This document shows positions 34,849 to 47,267 of a DNA stretch of 64,000 nt, piece after piece (the first letter of the stretch is position 1; each line of letters begins with the position of its first letter). Made by a program: the position numbers and the translations under genes. The DNA lies in contig NW_026251768.1 of assembly GCF_025024155.1 (NCBI RefSeq), forward strand, positions 1 to 64,000, written 5' to 3'. Source of the DNA: Gamsiella multidivaricata (taxonomy: Eukaryota; Mortierellomycota; Mortierellomycetes; Mortierellales; Mortierellaceae). The notes beneath the pieces were generated by a model. That model worked only from the letters and a program-made list of their open reading frames with translations, was not told the DNA's origin and searched no databases.

Positions 34849-37800
34849 TCATCCTCCTTGAGGGGTTGCCCTTACTCTGTCATGCGGGCCCAGAGCCGAA
34901 GACTGTGTGCTGATTGTAGGACTTCCACCGGGTGGCTGATTCGTGCTTGCATACCCCGCATGCAAGTAGCTGTTGCCACCACTGTTGGCAGACGCGGTGC
35001 TGTAATGATAGTGATTCGCCGTATTAGAGAACGCCACCGAATTGGAGAAGACGTCCTCAGACTCACCTCCGAGGAGCTGATTCGAATGGAAGCCTGGATG
35101 GGAAGACAGACCCGTCATCGGTTGAGAAGTCGGCGCAGAATGCGGCACCGATCCTGTTGGGTATAAATGAGAATATAGTCTGGCCGATCCGCCTGGACCA
35201 GGAGAGCCTCCGGTTCGCCTTGGAGGCTGCGTTGTCGAAGCGAGCTGTTGAGCAGAGAGCATGGGCTGGTAGAATGACTGGATCTCTTGCTTTATGTCGA
35301 CCGAGTGGGTTCGTTTGATCGTAGGCGCTGGCTCTTGTCGCGAAGACTCGGAGGGATCTAGATCGAATGATAGTTCAGAAGACGATAAATCTTCCTGACT
35401 CAGAGTACCCGGGTGGTGCTGCTGCTGATGGTGATGGTGCTGATGGTTGGACGGATGTGGGTGGTGGTGGGACTGCGAGGATGGTTGCGAAAATGAGTTA
35501 TGGCGGAATGCTGAGGCCATTCCAGAAGGCATGTGGTGGTTGACATGATGCGATTGCTGCTCCTGCGGATGATACTGCAGTTGTTGGTGTTGCTGCTGCT
35601 GCTGTTGTTGTTGTTGTTGTTGTTGATGATGATGTTGCTGCTGTTGCTGCTGTTGTTGATGATGTTGTTGATGAGCGTGGTTTGTTCCTGAATGAGGAGG
35701 GTATCCTCCGCTTTGCATCATTAGCATGGTCGAGCTACCAGGCATCACGGACGGATCCAAGCCAGGAAGCGTGTTCTGCAGAGGTCCGACAGCCCCTGCA
35801 GCAGCTGCTGCTGCCGTAGACATGTCCAGATGGTTCATCATCTGTGTAGCGCTCATTGCTGCACCAAACGAAGGAGCAGCCGCGGAAGAGCCCCCGCAGA
35901 TTCCATGCCGAGAAAAGCACTCTTCACTGAGGGAGCGTTTGCGGTCATTCACTGGCGACATCCCCAGGCCGAGCCCGTAGCTGGAGTCCACTAGAGGAGA
36001 GGGTATGGAGGACGGCCGTCCTTTCTGGTTCGGGGTGCTTTTCACAGAGATGATGCATCCTGGATAAGTGACAACATAATCGGATGTGCTTGGAGGGGAG
36101 TTCGAGGAGGAGGATGAGGGGCCGAAGTTAGGACTTGTGTTAGTAGGCGAGGTCATGTTTATGGAGCTGGCACCCCCAAGCCCTCCTCCGCCAGCGGAGG
36201 GGGGTGGAGACGTCATGACACGTGAGTTGGCGCCTGCTGGGTCGATGTGAAGCTGTTCGCAAAGTTCGGCAAGGACGTTCTCCAGACTAGAATGCACCTT
36301 ATACGACAGATTTGGGTCGCCACTTGCTAGACTGGCGACCTTGGCTGCCAGCTCCATCGTGGAAAAAACACGGGTCTCAGAGTCGCGAAGGCGGATCTGC
36401 TTCCGCTCCTCCGTCAGTCGATTGTAGAACCGTCGTTCATCCCAGACTAGTTCTGGAAAATCCTCCTTGATGCGCTCGCGGGTCTCTGCTGTCGAGAGGA
36501 TGCGTTGGTTGGCGTAGTAGGCAATCCGATCAAAGACAGCCGGTGGCCAGGGCTGTCGAATGTCATCTGGCGAGATTAACGGGTGGTTATGGACCATTGA
36601 GGCTGGGTTCATGGCTTTTCGAAAGACCCAGAGTTTGGATTCTTGCTGGAACAGGGTAATACGCCACTTGCAGTCGCACCTCATCGACAATCGCTTCCGT
36701 TTAATTTCCTTGTTGTTTTTGACAGAATCAGGGACGCCCTCGCGCGAACAGTACAGGTAGACATTCTAGAATAAAAGAAGTATTGTCAATGAAAGAATGG
36801 TTAATAGTTAATAGGGAGACATTTGCACTGATATACTGTTGCACCATTGCATCTTTCTAAAAGGTAGATAACGGCTAGACCGATGCTAACTAGTGATATG
36901 TTGACGGAGAGCAAACAAGGATAGGAAGATAACATGTTTGTGTTGCACAGTTGCATCATGCCATGCTGCATTAATGTCAACAATAGCAACAACACTAATG
37001 GGAATAAAATGCAAACAGGTGCGCACGTATCAAAGAAGAAAGTGTGGGGCTTTTGTCACCCCAGATTCGTATAGACCATAGACCATTGGCATTCGGGGCT
37101 ATTAAACACCATCCTGTGCCCGCTATTTTTTTTTTCTTTTAATCCGATTGAATAGGAGTATTCCTTGTTTTGTGACCATAGTACATGGCGCTGTGCAACG
37201 AAAAAATGGTGGGATATACAAGAGCTGGAAAGTATAAAAAGCAGCGCTCCTCGGAGACAGGACCACTCCTCCGGTTTGTCTGGCTGCATGCTGCAGCCGT
37301 TACACACCCATTCTTGTGCTCGATCTTCTTTTTTTCCACACCTCGCCTTCCTTGGCACAATTGCCTCAAGGTATGAGGGCAATTAGAAAGGATGAACTGG
37401 CCTTTTGAAATTACTGCTCTTAAACAGTAGGCGAAAGGGGTAAAAAAAAAAAAAGCACTAGTAAAGGAGTACAGGATGACACACTGAACGAACGAAGGGG
37501 CCCAGACAGACAGACAGACGAGTTGAGATTATGCAGGACCGAAAAATAAAAAGAAATAAAAAATTGAATTCAAGCATAGAGAGAATCCAGTGCTCTCTTT
37601 TTGCACAACAACCCCAGTTACTAAATATGTGGAAGAGCATGCGATTGTTTGCGTACCTTGTTGGAGCTAGTCTCCTGCTTGACTGTAAAACCATGCTCTC
37701 GAGCCAAGTCGCGACACTTTGTGATAGCATCACTGGATTGCTCGAAGGACAAGCTCAGGAGTCGGTCATAGAAGTCGTCCATCTAGGATCAGATCCAAGG

Positions 37801-40800
37801 GGTAATAAGGTTGAAGGATAAGGAACAGGAACAGACAGCGGATGGTATTTGTAGATTATGCAAAGACGTAAAGAGAGAAAGAAAAAAGAGAGAAAGGAAA
37901 AGCGCGCGCAAGTTGTTGTGGTTGTGTGTGTTTGTGCGTATGTGTGTGTGACCAGAGGAAAAGATTAAAAGGGTCCCTGGCAATTCTAAACATATAAAGA
38001 AATACAATAGGCCAGGTCTAACCACAGAGGAGGAGAAGAAGGCGGAAGGAAGAAGGGGATCAGGTGGGAATGCGGGATCACCACCCGAGGGGAATGAGTG
38101 GAGGTGAATGCGGATGCAGAGATGAATGAGTGCAGTCAACAGAACACAGGGCACGGAGACGGAGAGTGAGGACGAGACTAAGCACTGGCGGGAGGTATTA
38201 AGGTATGAGGTACAGTTGAGCAGTAAAGGAGAGCAGAAACCCAATTGAGAAATCCAAAAAAAGGGCGCGAAAAAGAACAAAGAGGAGAAGGAGAGAGGGG
38301 GAGGAGAGAGAAGAAAGAAGAAGAAAAAGGAAAGCAGGAAGAAGTAAAAGGGAGAGGAGAGAAAGAGGGAAAAGAAGGAAAAGAAAGCGAGGAAGGCAAG
38401 AGGGCAAGAAGGCAAGAGAGAGAGATGGCCGATCACATTCAACTCAAGACCCGCGTTTTTCTTCTTTTTTTTCGACAGGGGAATCGGGCGGACACACATA
38501 CACACACGAAGAGAAAGAAAGAAAGAGAAGAAAGAAAGAAAGAGAGATGGAGAGAGGGGGGGGAAGGTGCAGGGGTCTTGGCACGAAGGAGCAAAGGGCG
38601 GGAAAGAGCAGAACAAACGTACACTCATACGCTCAAAACACACACACACACACGCACGCACACGCACACATGCATACACACATACACACATACAAGTACA
38701 CACATATAGGCAAATCGCATAGACAGACATGTAACAATGATTGCTGACGAACGACGGATGATAAGATAGAGAGAAGCAATAATAACAATAAGAATGACGA
38801 TAAAAATAAAAGAAAAAACAGAGGATGAGATGGAAGACGAGTAGGACACAAGGAAGGAAGGAACTGGTGACCAACCAACAAAAGACCGCCTACCACCTCC
38901 ATCCAATAGTCCTTAGTTTGCGCTACCACTGCCACTGTCACTGTCACTGTCACTGCCACCGCAGTACTGCAGTGCCCGTTGTTTTCTACCTTTCCCTTCC
39001 ATTAACTGCATCCCTTCCTTCGTCCGGGTTGTGTCAAGGGCGGGGGAAGAGTATCAGGTGCAATACAGCTCTAGGGGGAAGCACAAACCAAAGAAATGGG
39101 TATTCATTTACCGGCATGGTAAACTAAAAACAACAACAAAGGAAAGGACCCATCAACAACAAGGGCAGTGGCAGATGTCACCACACAAGGATATTGAGTG
39201 ACAAGGTCAAGAGGGATAAACAACCAAAACGATCGACGACAGAAAGTAAAAAGAAGAGAAAGCAAAGATCTTGTGTGGGATCCGCACTCAAGAAATAAAA
39301 TGGAAAAAAATGAGGACTTTACTGACGTGTCCTGCTTCAAGTGCCGATCATGGGTGGGATGGGATGGGATAAGATGGGGTTGACTGATAGAAGAGGGCAG
39401 GAAGGTGGCCGTGCAAAATGTCCAAGGGGGCAGTTTACGGACGCTTACAGACACACATGGACGTTGATCACTTTAACGCCATCGCATTCACCCACGCTTT
39501 CGCCCGTTCATCCGTCCCAAATACACTCTGTCAGAAGGAGAAAATAAAAATGGCGCGAAAATAATAATAATAATAATAATAATAACAATAATGATAAACA
39601 CAAATCACAAAAAGTCTTCTGCGCGTTGCACCAGACACAATACAAATCCCGATCGGGCACTCGACTCGAGGCACGATGATGGCCTGCTGTTGCACCCCAC
39701 CCACCCTGCCTGCACCCTCGATCATCTCCTATCCTTGTCATATATTCTTCTTATCCTTCCATTTCCTCTCCTCTCCTCTTCAGGCCATACACAACACATC
39801 CATAAATGCACACATAGCTACATATTTGTATACAAACAAACTTTGATATTCAGTGCGCGCAGGGCACATCTGGCTCTGTGCCCCTGATTTTTTTTTGTAG
39901 TCGTCATGAAAAATGCCGGTTTTCTGTAGTTTTTTTTTTTGTCCCTTCAAGGTTCGAATCGTCCCTCAAGAATTTCGCCCGACATCCAGCAGCGTGATCA
40001 GCGCTCCCTCCTCTGTCTTTTCTTTTCTGTCCCTTTTTTTTTTTTCTTTTTTTTTTGTTTTTGTGTACCCACAACCAGTTCACCTTCCCAGCAGAGGAAA
40101 AACATAATACCCCGTCCTCCGATCTACAAAATCAACGTACGTGTACATATACAACGGCGGGAGAAGAAAGTGTGCCGTGATGGATCTGAGGGACGGTCAT
40201 GGCATGCATAAATGGCTCTTGCCTGAGTATCGGTGGGAGTGGGAGTGAATGGGAATGGAGCATATGAGAAGTAAAAATGGGTAATTGAAGCGAAAAGGAA
40301 AACCGCGGGAAGATGCGAACAAAATAAAAAATAAAAGGTCTGAGCAGACGCTGGAGGGACGATGGAGGGACAAGCATCTGCAGCACAAAGTATGTAACAG
40401 CCACCGGCACACATCGCACCTTTTTTTATGTGTGTGTATGTGTGTGTGTCCATCTGCTGCATTGCAGGACAGGGGAGACAAAAAACAAAAAGACCGTCGA
40501 GGCCATGGACAAAACAGTGGACGCTACTCTCCCAACCTTGATTTTGCCATATGGGTAACCATCACAACTGAACTCTGCGCTTTCTTCCCGCATTTCTGTG
40601 TCAGTATGTTTCGCTCGCTTTCTTTATACTGTGCACCCAACTCTCCTCCCACTTCCCATTCCTCCCTCCTCCCCTCTCTTCCCCTCCCCTCAAAAAAAAA
40701 AAAAAAAAATACAAAACAAACCAGACCTCGTCCAAATACTAGTCCCGATATACATGAATGTTGATGTACGATCTTGCCGCGTCAAAAGGGTGCCCACACA

Positions 40801-42460
40801 ACCAGAGAAATGAATAGTGTGCCAAATCAGACGCCTTGCATGAATACAATGGTAACCTGTGTCCTCAGGGGGCGGAAAACTTCACCGAAAAAAAGATCAC
40901 TTTTGTCAAAGGACTAACACAACGGGCGGGGAAGACGGCAAGATGACCATGGGTCATCGGTCTCACCGCAGTAACCGCGACAAGGCCCGTTTCGCAGAAA
41001 GGGGAAACGATGTCTTTGAAGAGAAAAAATAAAAAGAAATTATCCCGCCAAAATAAAAAATAAAAAAAATGGCGAAGTTGAGTTTTCTCCTACCCCTATT
41101 CTTTTTCCAAGCCCTTGACCAGAGCGCCAGATAGTAAGGACATTATTAATACACAACTTTGTAAAAAAAAAAAAAGGATGCTCTTCACGATCGGCTGTCC
41201 AGGCTCGTTGTCTTTTGTGTATGGACTTTCCCGCCATTCTTCCCCTATTTTTGCATTTTGGCTAAGATCTCCTGTCGGTTCTTCCGACCAACATCAGAGA
41301 CCTCACCTAAACCTCGCCGATCCCTGTGTCATGCACGCTCCTTCATGCTTAAAGCATTTCAATCTTAAAAAAATAAAAAATAAAAAGAGAAGAGAAAAGA
41401 GAAAAAACAGAAACGCAAAAGATAACCATAGGAAGATATAGCAGTAATAATTAAAATAAAAATAAAAATAAAAACGCATTGAAAGAAAAAAAAATACCTT
41501 CACAATGGTTGTTGATCCAGAGTTGGTATCAGAATCGGTTGTGGTGAAGCTGGTTGTCGATCCCGTCGAACTGGAGGCTATCATAGGGACCCCTGAAAAC
41601 CCATTACTACCGACATTGTTGTTTAGCTGGTAAGTCGCGCTCGAGGACGTCGAGCAAGTAGACGAGGAAGACGATCCGCGACTCATGAGGAAGGCAGCTT
41701 GGCGTTGCTGCTGATCTTGCGGAGAAGGATAAATTGGGGTTGCGGACTGGTCATATGAAAACGGATCATGCGTAGAGTGGGAGGACGACGGCTGCGACTG
41801 CGATTGTGGGTGCATAGACATGAGCGAGGAGGCTTGATCTTGAAACATGGCCTGGCCTGGTAAGGACGGCAGTGGAGGTGGTCTATGGCTGGAGCCGCCG
41901 AGGTGGATGGATGTAGAGGACTTGTTAACCATTAAACCCCCAGCCATAATTTCGCTCAGGTGGGCGAGGCCAAATTGCTGGTGTTGAGGGAGCGCTGACG
42001 ACGAATTGTTCAAACGACTTTGTGGTTGAAGCAGACTTCTGGATGGGTACAGTTGCTGATGTTGCGGCATAGAGAGCGACGGCGGCACCGGAGGCAGCTG
42101 TGAGGTATGCAAGGGTGCCTTTAACGACGCGATGGAGGATGGTGGCATTGTCAGGGATGGAGTATGGGGCTGGAGTTGTGAAGGATTCTGGACCTGACTA
42201 TGCGCCGAAGGCATGGACAAAGGAAGAGAATGAGGTTGCGATGTTTCTGTTTGAGGACCTGAATACAATTGAGACTGAGATAGGTTCAAGGTCAAGGATG
42301 ATCCGCCAAAAGGTGACATGGGCTCAACCTTTAGCTGAGGCTGCTCGCTGGTACTAAGGTCATCCCAGATCTCCGCAGTAGGTGTAGTGGATGAAGCCAG
42401 TGGGTTTGTTGTGATTGCGGTCGAGGTGTGAAAGAATGGTTCATGGATACTGGCGGACAT
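34849..42460 (-). CDS. FAR1/WRKY-GCM1-type DNA-binding protein
   Basis: Proposed exons are 42460-41498, 37782-37657 and 36765-34849 (321 + 42 + 639 codons, about 1001 residues); all joins are phase 0. Exon 2 (FYDRLLSLSFEQSSDAI, REHGFTVKQETSSNK) and the start of exon 3 (NVYLYCSREGVPDSVKNNKE, MRCDCKWRITLF, WVFRKAMNPASMVHNHPL) form a FAR1-like zinc domain with C...C-X-C...H-X-H ligands of the WRKY-GCM1 superfamily. Plant FAR1/FHY3 of this class derive from MULE transposases. The rest is Ser/Pro/Gln-rich, with a Gln/His tract near residues 720-757. Exon 1 codes a Gln/Ser/Pro-rich, activation-like N-terminus ending TTIVK at a GTATTT donor. Joining it to exon 2 needs a 3715-nt intron. A shorter protein starting at the exon 2 ATG (37782) is the alternative. 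DNA target unknown. Confidence 0.7.
35587..35690 (-). repeat. CAG/CAA/CAC tract coding poly-Gln/His
   Basis: Trinucleotide-rich stretch within the FAR1-type gene that codes alternating glutamine and histidine runs. Mixed CAA and CAG codons suggest it is older than the pure AAC array in the SEB1-like gene. Confidence 0.85.
37783..41497 (-). other. 3.7-kb presumed intron of simple repeats
   Basis: No coding exon was recognised. Going up in coordinate it holds purine-rich GA blocks (37860-38420, 38505-38560), an AC-rich array (38639-38705), an imperfect CACTGT hexamer array (about 38931-38960), an ATA/TAA run (39559-39586), T runs (39933, 40035, 40050) and A runs (40690, 41163). The bounding donor (GTATTTTTTTT at 41497) and acceptor (CCTAG just before 37782) agree in phase. 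It could instead be an intergenic region with a promoter for a shorter FAR1-type transcript. Confidence 0.5.
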
Positions 42461-45400
42461 GATGCCTGGACCACTCGGCTACAGGACGAATTCAAGCAAA
42501 TAAAAATAGCGTATAAATAGCAGCAAGAACTGATTAGGACGTGTTGTTTCCTAGAATGGTGGCAACGAGGCGTCTCAGCAAAGTTTAAGAAGAGAAACAT
42601 AAAAGAGGGGAAACAGGCATAAAAAAAAGTGGAACATGAAGACCTCAGGTCGGGGACCTCGAAGGCATGCCAATGCTCTACGAGGATGAGCTAAGCGCGC
42701 AATATTGTCAGCATTCAAAATGGGATTGTCGAGGTAAAGGGGTATCGAACACAGTCAATAGCGGAGTCATCAGCTGCTGATCCAGAGAAGTGGAAACAGA
42801 ACCGAGCATGCAGGTATCCGAAGCATGAAGTACCGTGGTTTGGGAATGGATCGGCGCTTGTACACTTGAGCCGTACTCCCCATGCACATGCCACATATAC
42901 TCTCACAGACGCACAACACACAACGTTTCCTATTACCTTGGCGTGGAGCATAACCGTCCTGTGCGATCTTGATTCGAGGGAGGACACGACAGAAAATGAT
43001 TAACGAAAGTTCTTGGATTGCACGCTGAGGCCCATAGAAGATGAATGAAAGGTGCATGCAAAGGATTAGGAGACTCTGCCGTTATGTCCTGTAATTCAGG
43101 TACGTTAAGCAGGAGTGGTGGAGATTATACGTGTAAAAAATAATATAAAAAAATGAAAGAAGAAACTAGCAGGCTGAAAGGGTGCGAGGGTTGTAGAGCA
43201 AGGGGTCAGTTTGGAATGGGTATCTGACCACACATCAAGTACCGCTAAAGTGTAGTGACTAAACCACCTTGAGCCTTTGGGCTAGACACGCGTCGTAATC
43301 GATGAATAAAAGGACTAGAAAGTGGGCAAGGGCAATATAGAAAAAACCAGGAAGATTGGAAGGGCAATTCCAGACGCTGGAAAACACGAAACTGTATGAT
43401 CATGAGAAGGCTCGGCTTTGAAAGCCATGACAAAGGAACTGTGGCCTCAGAGTACAGACTGGGCCACTACTGACGCACAAACGCGAGAGCTGCACTAGCA
43501 CTCCGGGCAGACTCTCTGCTGCATCGGCAGGAGATACAGATTCAGAAAAAAAAAAGGTGAGCCCTTGAGGGGAAAGAATCCGCAAAGGGAGGAGGAAACA
43601 ACAAAGATGCAGGATGAAAAAAGGGGAACCACTTACTGTGTGGCACTTTGGAGCTTGTCAAACAAGTCGTGCTTAAGCACAAAAAAAAAAAAAAAAAAAA
43701 ATGGGAGAGCCAATCAGGAGGTAAGCATGCAGACATCCTTGAGCCGCGCTCGCGTTATGGTGCGCTCTAGGTTCCAGGGAGGACAACTCGAATGAATTGA
43801 ACCATGAAACCCCGAGCGCCAGATCAGACTACGAGGGGAAGGCAGGGGGTTGAGATGGAAAAGGCGAAGTGACGAGGCGCGTGCACGTCCAGTTCAATTG
43901 AGACAGATTTCACGACGGCCAAGTAGGTTGGGGTCACAGATAGTACATATAGGAGTTATAGTGCAGCGCAAGAGCCTTGTCTGAGCATTTCGGAGGGCGA
44001 ATCAAGGGTGGACATGACGCGCGAGGCCATGCAACAGAGCCTCAGCATCTGTTTGTCCATTGGTCCGTTCGCTTTGTTTGTTGTTTATGCGTGTCTGTAT
44101 TTGTTCAGCTGGGTGTGAGTAAGCCCACAAAAACGGGGTGCGTGGCGATTGAATTGGCGGATGAGAGGACAAGAGGGCGGCAGGGAGAGGGGGAACTGGG
44201 GAAATGAAGCCGCCACAGAAACTCGGTGCCATATACTATCTGCGTGGCGTATTATAAAATTATAAGACGAGTATTCACATGTCCGGAACGTCATCAAAAG
44301 ATATGCATGCGCGTTGGTGGCCCAACCACAAAGCCTACAGATGATCGCCAAATGGTCAATGCACAGCCTGCAAACAGGGTGCGCCTAGGCCAGTCCAATT
44401 GGCGAGGGCTTATCACGCGCCAAATAAAAAATATCCCGCCATACTTTCCCAAATATTACAAGGACACCTTGAACAGATCACTCTTTTCATTCCGTGGGTC
44501 TCTTTTTCCACGCGCCTTGTACCTAGGCAACCTAGGCAGCCTTAGAGGATCTTACATGGATTGTAATCACGTACCAGATTGGATGCGACGGCTATGTGTC
44601 TACTCCGAATTGTAGTGTCAGATTGAATGCTTGCGATGTCTCTATTCAATCGTAGAATGTGTGTTATTATACATAGAGACTCGTGAGGATCAATGGCAAT
44701 TGCAAAATGATCGCTAGAGTCATCTTTTCTGTTTCATACTGAAGACAAAGCGGTAGGTTTGGAATATATATTTCTATTCCAAGGATTTTTTGAATAAAAG
44801 TTGTTGTTTGATAGCGTTCGATCCAAGCGCTGAAGACACCGACAATAGCAAGCAGCAAGCATGGGGATATGAGGCATTGATAACGATTGCAAAGTTGTTT
44901 GACAGTGGAGGAATGTAGTCATATTGCACCCACGTAAGGGTTGATCTCGAAGCCACGCTCATTACTGTAAGCATTGTCTGGTCTTGGACCGCAACGCATT
45001 TTTCGTACCTGTATAAGTCTGGATCAGGTCGAGCAACAGAGAGACGTAGAAATCAAAGCAGAGAGGGAGAACAGAGAGAAAGTGAGAACGGGTGAGAGAG
45101 AAAGAAGAGGGTGACAGGGAGCAGGGTTCCTGGATTAGAGATCGACTCTCCAGTTAAATTAATAAAAGGCGGAGGTAAAAAGGAAAAGAGACAGAGAGAG
45201 GGTGAGAAAGCGAGTGAAAGGGTGAAGTGGAGTTAGAGCGGGAAAACAAGAACGGACGATGGTATCAGGCCGGCTCTATGAACAAGTACCAGATAAAAAA
45301 CAGAGGACCTACTAGATCCGCTCTGTCCCCTTTGTGCACCCTTTAGTGCTCTTTCTTTTTTCCTCGACCGGTCGGTCCTCCGAGGTCCGCATTTTTCTCC

Positions 45401-45786
45401 AATTGCTCAAACGTCAAAGTTTCCAAGGTCCAAAGGACATACGCGAAGGGCGACGTCCGAAGACGTTTCGAAGCTGCTAGAATTTCAGGAATGCATCGTT
45501 CTTGGTGTGATCTTCGATATGACCTTGCACGCCGCAGTGGAAGTAATCTCTACCACGGTATTTTTCGTTAAAGTAAATCGCCTTATACGGTACGTCTGCT
45601 CAATTGAATAGCGCTTGTCAGATCTTTCCTGCACGCACGTTTGAGATTGATAGGGCCGAACAGCGAAAAAGTTATTTCATCTAGCGACAGCACCTGGAAA
45701 CAGGAGTTTTAACGTGGAGTGTTTAATAAACTCCGTGTTCAAGGCCCTAGCAACTGCCATTCTTATCGTCGGATCCGTCAAAAACG
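42461..45786. other. Gene-poor 3.3-kb spacer
   Basis: I see no supportable gene. The stretch contains an A run (43681-43701), several purine-rich blocks (45050-45250) and scattered short frames without recognisable products. It presumably includes the promoter of the FAR1-type gene at its left end. Confidence 0.4.
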
Positions 45787-46153
45787 ATGACCCTTCGCGT
45801 GAATGCCCCTCCTTTTGACTTTGAGTATGATGTACGTTCGTGAGCCCGTCTACGGTCTAGAATGCGTGTAGCGAGTGATGCCCCAGGTTCCAGAGGATGC
45901 GTTAATTGACAGTCGGCTCCTTGCTCAGGTTCTTTTTCTTGAGTTGCTCAATCCTCCTGGTACCTATCTGCCAGCTCAATGGCATGAATTCTTCCTTGTT
46001 GTGGATACGGTTTCCAGTCTATTCAAGGCCGTTCATAGGATGACGCCTGTTAAAAAAATAGTTCTCATATCTGACCGAATGACAAAAAAGGCGGAGCTTG
46101 GGGTAAAGGCTGGTGATGAGCCGAGAATCCCTCGCTCTCATAAGAACATATAA
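45787..46153 (+). CDS. Hypothetical small ORF or gene fragment
   Basis: A possible gene starts at 45787 (MTLRVNAPPFDFEYD) and continues, after a very short 40-nt GTACGT...GTAG intron (45832-45871), with RVMPQVPEDALIDSRLLAQV and onward to the stop at 46153, about 109 residues in all. Composition is coding-like (LFLELLNPPGTYLPAQWHEF), and the joined frame reads smoothly in phase 0. I do not recognise the family. The C-terminus turns Lys-rich before the stop, and the intron is shorter than any other here, so this may be a truncated gene remnant rather than a working gene. Confidence 0.35.
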
Positions 46154-46674
46154 TATTAAAAAAAGGGAAAAGAAAAAGCTCTTGGCCATTGTTACCTTGC
46201 ATCAATGTAATAATATCATGCTGATTTGTAAGAGTCTTGAGAAGGATCCGGTAATTTGATGTTACTACTGGAGTTTCAAGACTCCAATGTTATTTATTTT
46301 CCGAGAATGACAAGTAAGAACAAGGGGGTTCTATCTTTCGCCTGCGGCCCTTACTGTTTGAAGATGAAGACTTGACCTCACTGCCTCCTGCTGGAAAAAA
46401 AGGAGGTCAGGCATGACGGCATTAATAGGCGGTCTGTCATCGCTTCTTTCTTTCCACTCTTTCCGTCCTATCCAGTGCTTCCTTCAGATGAAGCATCGTT
46501 ACTGCTCTGAGAAAAAAGAGACTCCGGAGTCCCACGAATTTCTTTTTCGCGCCACTAATTTCTTGCGCGCTACCTTCCTTGGTGGCTTTGCACTGCCGCG
46601 TCTTTTTCTTTTTTTTTTTACCTGTCATTGCTGATCACCCATTTTTTTTTTTTCAAACACAAACCATTCCCACA
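46154..46674. other. Promoter region of the ARC1-like gene
   Basis: AT-rich sequence with pyrimidine tracts immediately before the ARC1-like start. No gene was seen. Confidence 0.4.
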
Positions 46675-47227
46675 ATGTCCGACTCTGTAACTACCGCTTT
46701 CTTGAACGCCTGCCAGGGAACCCTCGGGGGAGCCGAAGTTGTGGAGGGCAGGACCGATGCTGACCGCAAGGAGGTAAAAAAAAAAAAGAAGTCTCAAACG
46801 TTGACTTGGAGTCGCGCCAGTCGAAACAGCAAAGTTGTGAGGAACAGGCGTCATTACCACTACTCGACATATATAACATGCGGGACATATCAAAGCAAAT
46901 GGACAACTCACCTTCTGAGCCGCAGTCATCATCTCGTCGCTTTCTCTTTCAGCTAAAGACAAGGAAACCTTCAATTACTCTCAGCAACACGCCCACGACC
47001 TGTGACTCATAGTCGATTCAAAAGAGACATTTTTTTTTATTGTTCTATTGCAGCAAGAAACTTACATCCTCTGGGTCGTATCATCGCAATGTTAGGTCAA
47101 GGACTGGATCGATCGCTTCGAGAGGGATATCACTCCTCTTGCCAAGGTACGTCTTTTGCTGCATGCTCGAGTTTTTTTTTCATTTATTCTGTACATGACG
47201 TGAATGAGCTCTATCTTTCTCACCTTG

Positions 47228-47267
<40 letters not shown>

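Noticed and set aside
37789..38874. 361-codon minus-strand open frame
   Set aside because: It is made of Phe/Leu/Ser/Cys runs from GA and AC repeats within the presumed intron.
39945..39965. GGTTCGAATC, a tRNA B-box-like match
   Set aside because: No acceptor, D or anticodon stem could be formed around it.
46954..47095. Extra exon of the ARC1-like gene (reading KDKETFNYSQQHAHD)
   Set aside because: It reads well but neither side gives matching splice phase with GT-AG sites; the direct join from 46773 to 47096 is in phase.
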